DNA of 64,000 nt from Pinibacter soli (GTDB lineage: Bacteria; Bacteroidota; Bacteroidia; Chitinophagales; Chitinophagaceae). A program made the position numbers and the translations under genes. The stretch is taken from positions 50,660 to 114,659 of the forward strand of contig NZ_JASBRG010000006.1 in NCBI RefSeq assembly GCF_029961145.1, in the 5' to 3' direction. The notes under the pieces are model-generated. The model did not search any database and was not told the origin of the DNA. It saw only the letters and a list, made by a program, of their open reading frames with translations. Shown here piece by piece: positions 1 to 8,132 of this stretch; within the stretch, counting starts at the first letter, position 1, and each line of letters begins with the position of its first letter.

Positions 1-2156
1 GTAAACAATCACGCAGATCCCTCGTTCCTCGGGATGACAAGCGAATTGCGTTTGTTTCTTTTGAAATGTTGAACGCTTTAGAAAGGTGAAAATGCTGTTT
101 GTGCGTGCGGGGGATTGCGATTGTTTGTTTTGCTACTTTTTTTCCCGAACGGAATGGTGGCTGTGACCCGTAAGAAAAGACTGCTTGTCATCCCGACGAA
201 GGAGGGATCTGGGTCTAACACTGGCGAACATTATGCATAAACAATCACGCAGATCCCTCGTTCCTCGGGATGACAAGCGAATTGCTTTTGGTTCTTTTGA
301 AATGTTGAACGCTTTAGATAGTTGAAAATGCTGTGTGTGCAGGGGATTGTTTGTTTTGCTACTTTTTTTCCGAACGGAATGGTGGTTGTTACCTGTAAGA
401 AAAGACCGCTTGTCATCCCGACGAAGGAGGGATCTGGGTCTAACACTGGCGAACATTATGCATAAACAATCACGCAGATCCCTCGTTCCTCGGGATGACA
501 AGCGACTTGCTTTTGGTTGCTTTGCTACTTTTTTTCCGAACGGAATGGTGGTTGTTACCCGCAAAAAAGGCTGCTTGTCATCCCGACGAAGGAGGGATCT
601 GAGTGATTGCAGTATTTTAAAGTAAGTCTTTACGATGAAAGATTTCATCGGGAGGCCATTTGCTGGAGATTTCATTGTTTAGAAAAATCATTTCTGGATT
701 GAATGATTTGATAAGTGCCAATTTTTTAGGCCTGCTCCACCCCTTGATTTCCTTTTCTCTGGCTATGGCATTTAGTATGTACTGATGTGCTTCGTAAAAA
801 AGAAGATAGTACGTTTTATATTTTCCTGTAAAACTGCTTTGGTCGTTTCTGTTTAGATAGTGCTCGGCAATTCTTTGCTCCAGGTTATTTGTCACTCCTG
901 TATACAAAACCGTTCTGGTGTAATTTGTAACAATGTATACATGGTACACTTGCATTCTCAATATCATTTCCCTTTATTTTTTTAGCAAGATTTAATAGTG
1001 ATTCTTCTGATCATCTTCGTCAACGTATTGCGGAGATAACAAGCAAGATGTGTTATGCACATCGACCGTTGCGCATTGGTGAAAATTTTCGCATATCCAG
1101 CCAGGTTATATTTTCCGATTACACAGAACTGAGGTTCGATCTCCAGGCATCTTAAGGCTAACACGCTTTTGGGCAAGACCCAGATCCCTCGTTCCTCGGG
1201 ATGACAAGCGACTTGCGTTTGGTTCTTTTGAAATGATGAACGCTTTAGATAATTGAAAGTTGAAAATGCTTTCTGTGGGTGTGTGTGATTGCGATTGTTT
1301 GCTTTGCTATTTTTTTTCCGAACGGAATGGTGGTTGTTACCCGCAAAAAAGACTGCTTGTCATCCCGACGAAGGAGGGATCTGCGTGATTGTTTACGCAT
1401 AGTGTTTGTGCAAATCACAGATCCCTCGTTCCTCGGGATGACAAGCGACTTGCGTTTGGTTCTTTTGAAATGATGAGCGCTTTAGAAAGTTGAAAGTTGA
1501 AAATGCTGTGTGTGCGGGGGATTGCTTGTTTTGCTACTTTTTTTTCCGAACGGAATGGTGGTTGTTACTCGCAAGAAAGGACTGCTTGTCATCCCGACGA
1601 AGGAGGGATCTGCGTGATTGTTTACGCATAGTGTTCGCTAGTGTTAGACCCAGATCCCTCGTTCCTCGGGATGACAAGCGACTTGCGTTTGGGTTCTTTT
1701 GAAATGATGAACGCTTTAGATAATTGAAAGTTGAAAATGCTGTGTGTGCGTGCGGGGATTGTGATTGTTTGCTTTGCTATTTTTTTTCCGAACGGAATGG
1801 TGGCTGTGACCTGTAAGAAAAGACCGCTTGTCATCCCGACGAAGGAGGGATCTGAGTGATTGTTTACGCATTGTGCTCACTAGTTTTAGGCCCAGATCCC
1901 TCGTTCCTCGGGATGACAAGCGAATTGCGTTTGTTTCTTTTGAAATGTTGAACGCTTTAGAAAGTTGAAAATGCTTTCTGTGCGTGCGGGGGATTGCGAT
2001 TGTTTGTTTTGCTACTTTTTTTCCGAACGGAATGGTGGCTGTGACCTGTAAGAAAAGACCGCTTGTCATCCCGACGAAGGAGGGATCTGAGTCTAACACT
2101 GGCGAACATTATGCATAAACAATCACCCAGATCCCTCGTTCCTCGGGATGACAAGC
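1..2156. repeat. Tandem array of ~235-bp hairpin cassettes with invertible-looking loops
   Basis: Eight copies of a right arm starting CAGATCCCTCGTTCCTCGGG lie near 14, 250, 475, 1181, 1418, 1651, 1893 and 2128. Seven copies of the complementary left arm (starting CTTGTCATCCCGACGAAGG) lie near 184, 409, 574, 1356, 1585, 1827 and 2062. Each left-right pair forms a roughly 28-bp stem around a loop of about 38 bases. Pairs are separated by a conserved spacer of about 140 bases containing TTTTTTTCCGAACGGAATGG. The first copy is cut by the window edge. Open frames across the array merely translate the repeat (SSRGTRDL/SSRRRRDL peptides) and are not genes. Confidence 0.95.
617..967 (-). CDS. GIY-YIG domain endonuclease (single-domain, UPF0213-like), inside a repeat loop
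   Basis: A 116-residue protein made almost entirely of a GIY-YIG nuclease domain. The GIY-equivalent strand is YHVYIVTN (residues 8-15). The YIG-equivalent is LYTGVTNN (21-28), followed by the helix with the conserved Arg (EQRIAEH, 30-36). The metal-binding Glu is probably in AREKEIKGW (69-77). Such stand-alone domains are predicted Mg-dependent DNA nucleases of unknown cellular role; none of the extra domains of UvrC or of homing enzymes is present. The ATG at 967 follows AAAGGGAA; a second ATG four codons in is possible. The gene occupies the loop of the repeat cassette whose arms start at 574 and 1181, so it may travel with, or act on, the repeat. Domain call is solid, function is inference. 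Confidence 0.85.
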   Translation of the reverse strand: MILRMQVYHVYIVTNYTRTVLYTGVTNNLEQRIAEHYLNRNDQSSFTGKYKTYYLLFYEAHQYILNAIAREKEIKGWSRPKKLALIKSFNPEMIFLNNEISSKWPPDEIFHRKDLL

Positions 2157-2246
2157 GACTTGCTTTTGTTTCTTTTGAAATGCTGAAATTAGTTTCAGCA
2201 CTCCTGAAGGTTATTTCAACTGAAGTATGTTACACTGAAAGAATTC

Positions 2247-2498
2247 TTAATTCTTATTAATGATGAATTGAAAGGGCTTCAACTCTTTTTGGAAAAGAAT
2301 TTGAGAGAGTTTAACTGGCTTAGTGATTAGTTTATATTTGTTTAAATCTGCCACTTCATTTACCGTACAAAATGTTTCTACAGTTTCAACTTCATACAGC
2401 AGTTCGTTCAGTTGATCTATAGCCGCCTGCATTTCCTGCTCACTATAAAGATCATCTTTAAACAACACAAGCAAATCACGGGATGACGGCGATTTCAT
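2247..2498 (-). CDS. Hypothetical 83-residue protein
   Basis: A small soluble protein with no signal peptide or membrane segment and no family I recognise. The N-terminal half is acidic and helical (KDDLYSEQEMQAAIDQLNELL), the C-terminal half is Lys-rich with hydrophobic positions. It lies just outside the repeat array and has an ATG start. The next gene upstream on the same strand is a tiny lipoprotein, with a GTACAGAC-type palindrome between them. Composition looks protein-like rather than repeat-derived, but there is no domain evidence, so it should be treated as a plausible small gene only. Confidence 0.5.
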   Translation of the reverse strand: MKSPSSRDLLVLFKDDLYSEQEMQAAIDQLNELLYEVETVETFCTVNEVADLNKYKLITKPVKLSQILFQKELKPFQFIINKN

Positions 2499-2520
2499 TT
2501 CTATATAATTTAAAAAATTT

Positions 2521-2548
2521 GTACAGACGGATAATTATCAGTCTCTAC
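2521..2548. repeat. Constant-arm palindrome, core GATAATTATC
   Basis: GTACAGAC and GTCTCTAC arms enclose GGATAATTATCA. It belongs to a dispersed family in this window with GTAGAGAC-like ends and a changing palindromic core. It sits at the 3' end of the 40-residue lipoprotein gene and could act as a hairpin there. Confidence 0.75.
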
Positions 2549-2671
2549 CTAATAACCAACGTAACCTTTGTGAATGCCGCAACCACAACCTTTTTTTGAT
2601 CCGCTGCAACCCACAAAAGCAACCATTGAACCTGTGATCAGCAAAAAGTATATTAATGTTTTTATCTTCAT
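2549..2671 (-). CDS. Tiny 40-residue lipoprotein ending in GYVGY
   Basis: A short open frame of 40 codons. It starts with Lys-rich MKIKT, continues with a hydrophobic stretch (LIYFLLITGSMVAFV) and a lipobox-like VGC at residues 20-22. After lipid attachment and cleavage the mature peptide would be only 19 residues, Cys- and Gly-rich (CSGSKKGCGCG), ending KGYVGY. Signal peptide plus lipobox plus start and stop in a spacer fit a real secreted micro-lipoprotein of the kind common in Bacteroidota. I have the impression that a KG(Y/F)VGY tail recurs in small Bacteroidota proteins, but I cannot verify this here. It is easily missed by gene callers with a length cut-off. Confidence 0.6.
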   Translation of the reverse strand: MKIKTLIYFLLITGSMVAFVGCSGSKKGCGCGIHKGYVGY

Positions 2672-2740
2672 AGATTTGATTCTAAGTTAACAAAATTCAA
2701 CAATAAAACTCAATGGTTATTAAATCTTGTAAAAATTAAC

Positions 2741-3826
2741 ATGCCACCGAATTCCAAACCCGTTGTGTTAGTTGCTCCACTCGATTGGGGACTTGGTCAT
2801 GCTACAAGATGCGTTCCCATTGTAAACTCCTTAGTTAACGCTGATTTCGAGGTGATTATTGCGGGAGAAGGGGCCCAAAAAGCCTTGCTGGCAAAGGAAT
2901 TTCCACTTGTTAAGCTGGTCGATCTACCCGGTTACCGGCTGCGTTACGGACGCACAAAATGGGGAACGATCTTCAAAATTTTTTTCCAGGTACCCAAAAT
3001 CCTTGCTGCCATCCGCCGGGAAAACAAATGGCTGAAAAGATTTGCCACTGAAAACAAGGTTGATTTCGTGATCAGCGATAACAGATATGGCTTTTATTTA
3101 ACCGGCGCTCCGTCGTTTTTTATCAGTCATCAATTGCTTATTAAAACGCCTTTTGGAAAATGGACCGAAAGGGTTTTGCAAAAAATAAATTTTCGTTTTA
3201 TAAGAAAATTCACTGCCTGCTGGGTCCCGGATCATGAAGGAAAAATCAATCTCGGCGGCGAGTTATCTCATCCTCATCACATGCCGTCTGTGCCTGTCCG
3301 TTATCTTGGCCGTTTATCAAGAATGAAAAAAGAAGAGCGGCAAATCACAAACGACTTACTGGTAATTATCTCCGGGCCGGAACCGCAAAGAAGCCTGTTT
3401 GAAAAAATAGTCGTTGATCAACTATCTCAAACAGATCTATCGTCGATTGTCGTAAGGGGTTTGCCAAATGCAACATCCTCGCTGCACACATCGGACAATA
3501 TAAAAATTCACAATCATTTATCGGCGGCTGATCTAAATATTGCCATTAATGAATCTTCAGCAATCATTAGTCGCTCCGGGTACAGCACAGTAATGGATCT
3601 TATACCGCTTCATAAAAGATGCATCTTTGTTCCTACGCCGGGGCAAACGGAGCAGGAATACCTGGCGGATTATTTGTCGGAAAATAATATGTGCGTTAGC
3701 GTTAGGCAAAGTGATTTTGAATTGATTAGTGTGTTGAAAAAATTGGAGGAGAAGGATTTTATTTTTCCCGATTTTCCGGAAAATTGTTTAAAGGAAATTA
3801 TTGGAAAAATGCAAAACACGCTGTAG
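2741..3826 (+). CDS. Glycosyltransferase of the GT28/MurG-like GT-B fold
   Basis: 361 residues. The N-terminus VVLVAPLDWGLGHATRCVPI (8-27) is the glycine-rich donor-side loop of GT-B enzymes, in the form seen in UDP-GlcNAc:undecaprenyl/LPS transferases of the MurG-like group. The C-terminal half has the nucleotide-sugar binding pattern: SAIISRSGYSTVMDLI, then a Pro-rich PTPGQTEQEYLA, as in the MurG GGxxT...PxxxxxQxxNA region. No membrane segment is evident. The acceptor cannot be told; a cell-envelope sugar is likely. Start ATG at 2741 is the only good one. The TAG stop lies inside the first arm of a GTAGAGAC palindrome, so the final codons abut a repeat. Confidence 0.8.
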   Translation: MPPNSKPVVLVAPLDWGLGHATRCVPIVNSLVNADFEVIIAGEGAQKALLAKEFPLVKLVDLPGYRLRYGRTKWGTIFKIFFQVPKILAAIRRENKWLKRFATENKVDFVISDNRYGFYLTGAPSFFISHQLLIKTPFGKWTERVLQKINFRFIRKFTACWVPDHEGKINLGGELSHPHHMPSVPVRYLGRLSRMKKEERQITNDLLVIISGPEPQRSLFEKIVVDQLSQTDLSSIVVRGLPNATSSLHTSDNIKIHNHLSAADLNIAINESSAIISRSGYSTVMDLIPLHKRCIFVPTPGQTEQEYLADYLSENNMCVSVRQSDFELISVLKKLEEKDFIFPDFPENCLKEIIGKMQNTL

Positions 3827-4037
3827 AGACAAGGCATTGCCTTGTCTGTACCGACCAGATGAGATTGCTTCGACCAGTCTCCGTTTATCGATTTTCTTAA
3901 CTGTAAATGGTATCGTTTTATGCACAGGTCTCGCAATGACGAGTGCGTCTTTCCAAACTTTACCGTACATGCCTTTGTCAATCTTGCTACAGACAAGGCA
4001 ATGCCTTGTCTCTACGGAGGGATCGCCAATTATATGA
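3823..4037. repeat. Composite repeat: two GTAGAGAC palindromes flanking a GAGATTGCTTCG/CGCAATGACG element
   Basis: GTAGAGACAAGGCATTGCC... at 3823-3851 and its near copy at 3986-4015 have the same AAGGCATTGCCTT core. Between them lie GAGATTGCTTCG (about 3861) and TCGCAATGACGAG (about 3929), halves of a widespread dispersed bacterial repeat. A similar GTCATTGCGAGG...GAAGCAATCTC pair occurs at about 31270-31390. Overlapping open frames here only read the repeat. The segment separates the convergent glycosyltransferase and sixA genes. Confidence 0.8.
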
Positions 4038-4529
4038 TCACAACAATTTCGGTGCTTCAAAAAACCAGAATGTTTTTTCTGCTTTTTCAAATTTCGCCCA
4101 ATCGTCTTCCTGCATTTGTATTGCATAAACGCCGCAGGTAGGCATGTCGTCAATGCGTGTATCGGTGAGTGTATTTACAAATTCCGTTATGCCGGGATTA
4201 TGGGAGAAGATGGCAACCGTGTCCGAATTTTTGCCAATGCTTTTTATCACTTCATAAAAAACTTCCGGAGAAGCGTGGTATAACGCGGGCTTAAAGATGA
4301 TATCATCTTTATCTTTTTGGTAGGCTTCGCAAAAATATTGTGCTGTTTTTTTCGCTCTTTTGGCGGGACTGGAAATGAACGTATCAATACTGACGTTCTT
4401 TTTTATAAGCGCATCGGCCACTGCCGGCGCGTCGCGTTTGCCTCTCTCATTAAGAGGGCGGTCAAAATCAAGTAAATCAGCCGTACTCCAACTACTTTTA
4501 GCATGCCGAATAACCAGTAATGATTTCAT
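4038..4529 (-). CDS. sixA: SixA-type phosphohistidine phosphatase
   Basis: 163 residues of the histidine phosphatase (phosphoglycerate mutase-like) superfamily. LLVIRHAKSSW at 4-14 is the catalytic RHG-equivalent in its SixA form (RHAKSS), with His9 as predicted phospho-acceptor. FISSPAKRAKKTA supplies the second Arg region and FSHNPGITEF the second catalytic His. SixA proteins remove phosphate from phosphohistidine of Hpt domains or phosphotransferase-type proteins; small Bacteroidota homologues are soluble and cytoplasmic. Size is normal for the family. The start ATG is unambiguous. It runs convergently toward the upstream-numbered glycosyltransferase. Confidence 0.88.
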   Translation of the reverse strand: MKSLLVIRHAKSSWSTADLLDFDRPLNERGKRDAPAVADALIKKNVSIDTFISSPAKRAKKTAQYFCEAYQKDKDDIIFKPALYHASPEVFYEVIKSIGKNSDTVAIFSHNPGITEFVNTLTDTRIDDMPTCGVYAIQMQEDDWAKFEKAEKTFWFFEAPKLL

Positions 4530-4758
4530 GAGAAATGAAATTAAGTAGGGCTGATGAATTCTTTAAGAGATATGGATTTTTAATAAACAGGCCTGTCTAG
4601 TCGATTAAAGGTCGCCCATAGGAAAAATATCTTTAAAACGGCTTAGTTTGCACAAAATTCACAAATACTTTGCCAGTCTGGCCGTTTTAGTGTCAAATTA
4701 ACAAATACCCGCTTTTTTTTATGATTTACTTGATCGAAATCAAGGGTTGCCTGGGATT

Positions 4759-4829
4759 GCCACTGAAACACAGAAGAACAGAGATAAATGTGTTGATGTC
4801 CTATCTGTGTTTTTCTGTGCCTCTGTGGC
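4759..4829. repeat. Long intergenic palindrome, CACAGA-type arms
   Basis: The left arm GCCACTGAAACACAGAAGAA is mirrored by CTGTGCCTCTGTGGC on the right. Both arms are loose tandem repeats of a CACAGARR word. It lies directly 3' of the purF-type gene and could also serve as its terminator hairpin. Same class as 34702-34896 and 38661-38800. Confidence 0.75.
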
Positions 4830-4834
4830 TAATA

Positions 4835-6682
4835 TCAATATCCTCTAACGTTTTTGCCTTCCATATAATTAAGAAAAGCTTTATTCACCACTTTGTTTCC
4901 ACCATTTGTCGGATAGTCACCTGTAAAGTACCAGTCGCCAGTGTTGGTAGGACAAGCACTATGCAGAGATTCGATCGTTTGATAAATTACATGCACAGGA
5001 ACTTTTAATCCTTCCGGAGTTATTAGTTGAGCAATTTTATCTGAGATCTGCTGAGCCGTGAATGGCTTATACAATTTCTTTGTAATGTTTTCAGAATTCA
5101 ACTGACCGGTTCTTGCCAGCTCTTTACATTGGTGGTAAATCTCATCCACACAATTTTCCTGGCCTTTGTCTTTCCACAATTCAATTGCTGCTCTGAAGGC
5201 AATGAAGTCGCCCATTTTGCTCATGTCGATGCCATAGCAGTCTGGGTAACGTATTTGGGGAGCCGAAGAAATAATAATGATCTTTTTAGGCTCCAGTCTT
5301 GAAAGCATGGTAACAATGCTTTCTTTCAGCGTGGTACCGCGAACGATAGAATCATCGATCACCACCAAAGTATCGACGCCTTTGCGAACGGTTCCGTATG
5401 TAATATCATATACGTGCTGCACCATTTCGTTGCGGCTCGCATCTTCTGTAATGAACGTACGCATTTTCACATCCTTGATAGCAATTTTCTCCACGCGGAT
5501 TTTGCGATTAACCATCTCCGATAGTTTCTCTTCGTCGTAGTCTTTGCCCCAGCTAAGGATGCGTTCTACCTTTATTTTATTCAGATAATCTTCCATTCCT
5601 TTCAGCAAACCGTAGAAGGCTACTTCTGCTGTGTTAGGGATGAATGAGAATATAGTATTCTTTAAGTCGTAGTCAATTGCTTTTAAAACCGCGTCGCTAA
5701 GGTTGTAGCCCAGCTGGCTTCTTTCCTTGTAGATCTTTTCATCATTTCCGCGTGAGAAATAGATGCGTTCGAAGCTACAAGCCTTTCTTTCTTTGGGTTC
5801 CAGAATTTGTTCGATGCTGTAATCGCCGTTTGCTTTTACTATCAAAGCCTGGCCCGGCATCAGTTCTTTTACTTCGTTTTCGCCCACATTGAATGTAGTA
5901 CGAATCGCCGCTCTTTCAGATGCTGCAACGATCACATCTTTATCTATATAATAGTAAGAAGGACGAATGCCGTGTTCATCACGCATTACAAAGCTGTCGC
6001 CGTTTCCAATCAAACCTCCAATGTGGTAGCCACCGTCAAACAATCTTGCCGCTTTTTTCAAAACGCTTACAACGTCCAACTGCGTTTGGCTCTGCTCATC
6101 TTCTTTTACAAGGAAATGATGCAGCACTTCCATCATTGCAGCGAGGTCGCTTTGTTTTTGGAAGGGCCCTGGATTAATATTTACCAGGTCAAAAAGCTCT
6201 TCTGTATTTACAAGGTTGAAGTTTCCTGCTAGTGCGAGGTTTCGTGCAGGAATCGTATTTCTTTTTATGAAAGGATGGCAAAATTCTACGTTGTTTTTTC
6301 CCTGGGTTCCGTACCGGAGATGCCCGAGAAGTAATTCGCCCATGAAGTTGAGATGACCCTTTAACAATCCCGGGTGGCTTTTTACATCGGGCTGATATTT
6401 TTCCAGTTCATTTACTTCTTCACCTACCTGTCGGAAAATATCTGCGATTGCCTGCGGTGCTGCACTTCGCAAACGGTGCAGAAAAGGGTAGCCGGGTTCC
6501 ACATTCAACTTCACAGAGGCTATTCCCGCACCGTCCTGCCCTCTGTTATGTTGTTTTTCCATGAGCAGGTACAACTTGTTGAGGCCGTACATCACAGTGC
6601 CATACTTCTGCTGATAGTAAGAAAATGGTTTCCTTAAACGAATGAATGCCAAACCGCATTCGTGCTTAATCGGATCGCTCAT
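4835..6682 (-). CDS. purF: Amidophosphoribosyltransferase (long Bacteroidota PurF variant)
   Basis: First committed step of purine synthesis: PRPP plus glutamine to phosphoribosylamine. 615 residues, longer than the usual 470-520. The class II glutaminase domain starts at Cys9 (KHE-CGLAF), so an eight-residue propeptide must be removed to expose the nucleophile. HNRGQDGAG (46-53) and HLRYGTQG (121-128) are glutaminase motifs. VVIDDSIVRGTT (about 440-451) is the PRPP loop. I start at ATG 6682: the longer frame would run through a TAACTTTG promoter box (6700-6707, minus strand) and lacks similarity. No FeS-ligand pattern was checked. Other pur genes are not nearby. Confidence 0.9.
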   Translation of the reverse strand: MSDPIKHECGLAFIRLRKPFSYYQQKYGTVMYGLNKLYLLMEKQHNRGQDGAGIASVKLNVEPGYPFLHRLRSAAPQAIADIFRQVGEEVNELEKYQPDVKSHPGLLKGHLNFMGELLLGHLRYGTQGKNNVEFCHPFIKRNTIPARNLALAGNFNLVNTEELFDLVNINPGPFQKQSDLAAMMEVLHHFLVKEDEQSQTQLDVVSVLKKAARLFDGGYHIGGLIGNGDSFVMRDEHGIRPSYYYIDKDVIVAASERAAIRTTFNVGENEVKELMPGQALIVKANGDYSIEQILEPKERKACSFERIYFSRGNDEKIYKERSQLGYNLSDAVLKAIDYDLKNTIFSFIPNTAEVAFYGLLKGMEDYLNKIKVERILSWGKDYDEEKLSEMVNRKIRVEKIAIKDVKMRTFITEDASRNEMVQHVYDITYGTVRKGVDTLVVIDDSIVRGTTLKESIVTMLSRLEPKKIIIISSAPQIRYPDCYGIDMSKMGDFIAFRAAIELWKDKGQENCVDEIYHQCKELARTGQLNSENITKKLYKPFTAQQISDKIAQLITPEGLKVPVHVIYQTIESLHSACPTNTGDWYFTGDYPTNGGNKVVNKAFLNYMEGKNVRGY

Positions 6683-6763
6683 GTTACGAATTGAAGGCGC
6701 AAAGTTAACACGATTGAATGAAAAGATAGCAATAAGATAAAGATTTGGCACGCAGATGACATG

Positions 6764-6960
6764 GAATGTGAAAATGTGAAAATATGAAAATGTGAAAATG
6801 AGCGGGCTGCACGCCGATTTACACGCCCACCTGCAGACCTTAGTGGGTTAGAGATTTTTTCTTAATTCCAGCTAACCCTTTACTACACAGCCAGCTGAAA
6901 ACCAAAATGAGCAGACTGTGCCCGCTCATTTTCACATTTTCAAATTTCCACATTTTCACA
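6764..6960. repeat. Long intergenic palindrome, AAAATGTG-type arms
   Basis: The left arm is four loose copies of TGTGAAAA followed by TGAGCGGG. The right arm begins CCCGCTCATTTTCACATTTT and continues with mirrored copies. The roughly 110-base centre shows no gene. It lies between two same-strand genes and ends at the stop of the DUF2490 gene. Confidence 0.8.
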
Positions 6961-7701
6961 TTAATCAATCATGTTCGGCTTTCTCTCAACATCTCTGTTG
7001 AGTGTATGTTTGTCGATGTAGAAAATTAGAGTGGTTTGTATAAAGTTTTTGCCTACGCCACCGTTTGTTGTGTTATAATCAAACTGCCTTATAAAACCGG
7101 ATTGCAAAGCAAATAGTCCGGTAAACTGGTAACCGGCTCCCACGAAAAAGCGGTTGCGTTCAAAGTAGGGGCCTTTGTCGGTAAAAAAGATTTCATCAAA
7201 TGCAGACAGGTATACTGTGTTGGCAATAACCTTGGTGTGGTTAAGGGGAACAATGGGATTTATTCTGTAGCGGAAACGGTTTCTATAATTGCCGTAGATC
7301 CAGCGCTGCTCGATTCGATAGCGGTGCTCTATTTTAACGCGGTCGATCTGGCTTTTTAAAATGAATTGCTCCCACATGCGAAACTCGGCCGCTGTAACCG
7401 GTTTTTCATAATTTCCCGGATAAGTATAGGTTTTATAGTCGCCCACACCAACGAAAAATTGGGTTTTGTCGGATAAATTGTAAGCAACGCCTCCTTTTAA
7501 TTCGTGATAATAAAAATCTTTGGTGAGGGATTGCGACCTTGTCTGTGCCTCAAACCAATAGGAAAACTTCTTGTTTGGATTGACCATGCCGGTAATGATG
7601 TTCCAGCCACCAAGTTTATCGGGTTGCGCCATTGCAGTAAACGGCAACATCATAACAGACAGTGCTACAACTATAACTACGTGTAATAGAGACTTTTGCA
7701 A
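6961..7701 (-). CDS. DUF2490 family outer-membrane beta-barrel-like protein
   Basis: 246 residues. A signal peptide (MQKSLLHVVIVVALSVMMLPFTAMAQ) is followed by a chain rich in alternating aromatic/polar strands. RVKIEHRYRIEQRWIYG and RNRFRYRINPIVPL are typical of DUF2490, a Bacteroidota family predicted to form a small outer-membrane barrel of unknown function. Length is normal. It stands alone, downstream (in transcription) of a repeat-rich spacer. Whether it is a pore, an enzyme or a structural barrel cannot be told from sequence. Confidence 0.82.
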   Translation of the reverse strand: MQKSLLHVVIVVALSVMMLPFTAMAQPDKLGGWNIITGMVNPNKKFSYWFEAQTRSQSLTKDFYYHELKGGVAYNLSDKTQFFVGVGDYKTYTYPGNYEKPVTAAEFRMWEQFILKSQIDRVKIEHRYRIEQRWIYGNYRNRFRYRINPIVPLNHTKVIANTVYLSAFDEIFFTDKGPYFERNRFFVGAGYQFTGLFALQSGFIRQFDYNTTNGGVGKNFIQTTLIFYIDKHTLNRDVERKPNMID

Positions 7702-7810
7702 AACAATTTTTTTAAAAAATGAAAAATGCAGCCAAGGGGTTGTTCAAATCAGGCGCAAAATTGACACTTTTTTATTGCAAAATTACCTTTATGTTAATTT
7801 TTTTTGGGAG

Positions 7811-8127
7811 TGAGCACGCAGATGACGCTGATTGAACTGATTTGCACGGATGTTTTTCTGAAGTGTGATGAATTACCAAGAGCCCAGAGCCTCGGTTCGT
7901 GTCTCCACGAACCGAAAAAACGCAAAATAATTGCCGGCATCCAAAATGTCCGGGTTCGTGAGGACACGAACCGGGGCGTTTGGCTGAATTACTTTAGGGC
8001 GCAAGACCTGACAGGTTTTTAAAAACCTGTCAGGTCTTGGTCTCCGATTAAATTCGAAATTGTTGAGTGCTGAATATTGTAAAAAAATCAGTGTAAATCA
8101 GTCCAATCAGCGTCATCTGCGTGTCGC
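7811..8127. repeat. Nested palindromes, CAGATGACGCTGATT-type outer arms
   Basis: The outer arms are GAGCACGCAGATGACGCTGA and the mirrored CAGCGTCATCTGCGTG. Nested inside are two hairpins on the theme GGTTCGTG...CACGAACC (about 7893-7917 and 7951-7972) and a perfect 36-bp palindrome at 8003-8038. There is no gene in this spacer. Similar outer arms occur at 48554-48823 and 52223-52412. Confidence 0.85.
8003..8038. terminator. Perfect 36-bp palindrome (possible hairpin/terminator)
   Basis: The half-site AAGACCTGACAGGTTTTT is followed exactly by its reverse complement, with no loop. It can fold as a hairpin on either strand. Its role as terminator is inference; a symmetric protein-binding or replication-slippage product is equally possible. 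Confidence 0.6.
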
Positions 8128-8132
8128 CTTTC

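Noticed and set aside
133-675. Open frames up to 180 codons on both strands of the repeat array (133-675, 335-625, 1716-2099 and others)
   Set aside because: They read the repeat arms over and over (SSRGTRDL, SSRRRRDL) and change frame with the loop orientation; not proteins.
982-1176. 64-codon minus-strand frame beside the GIY-YIG gene
   Set aside because: No recognisable pattern; it lies in the remaining loop and repeat sequence.
1-2156. CRISPR array
   Set aside because: Repeat units are far too long (about 235 bases), the loops are not unique spacers but two orientations of one sequence, and there is no cas gene.
3788-4153. Overlapping frames between the glycosyltransferase and sixA
   Set aside because: They translate the GTAGAGAC palindromes and dispersed repeat; both flanking genes are clear.
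6683-6751. N-terminal extension of PurF
   Set aside because: It crosses a TAACTTTG promoter box and would bury the propeptide/Cys nucleophile deep in the chain.
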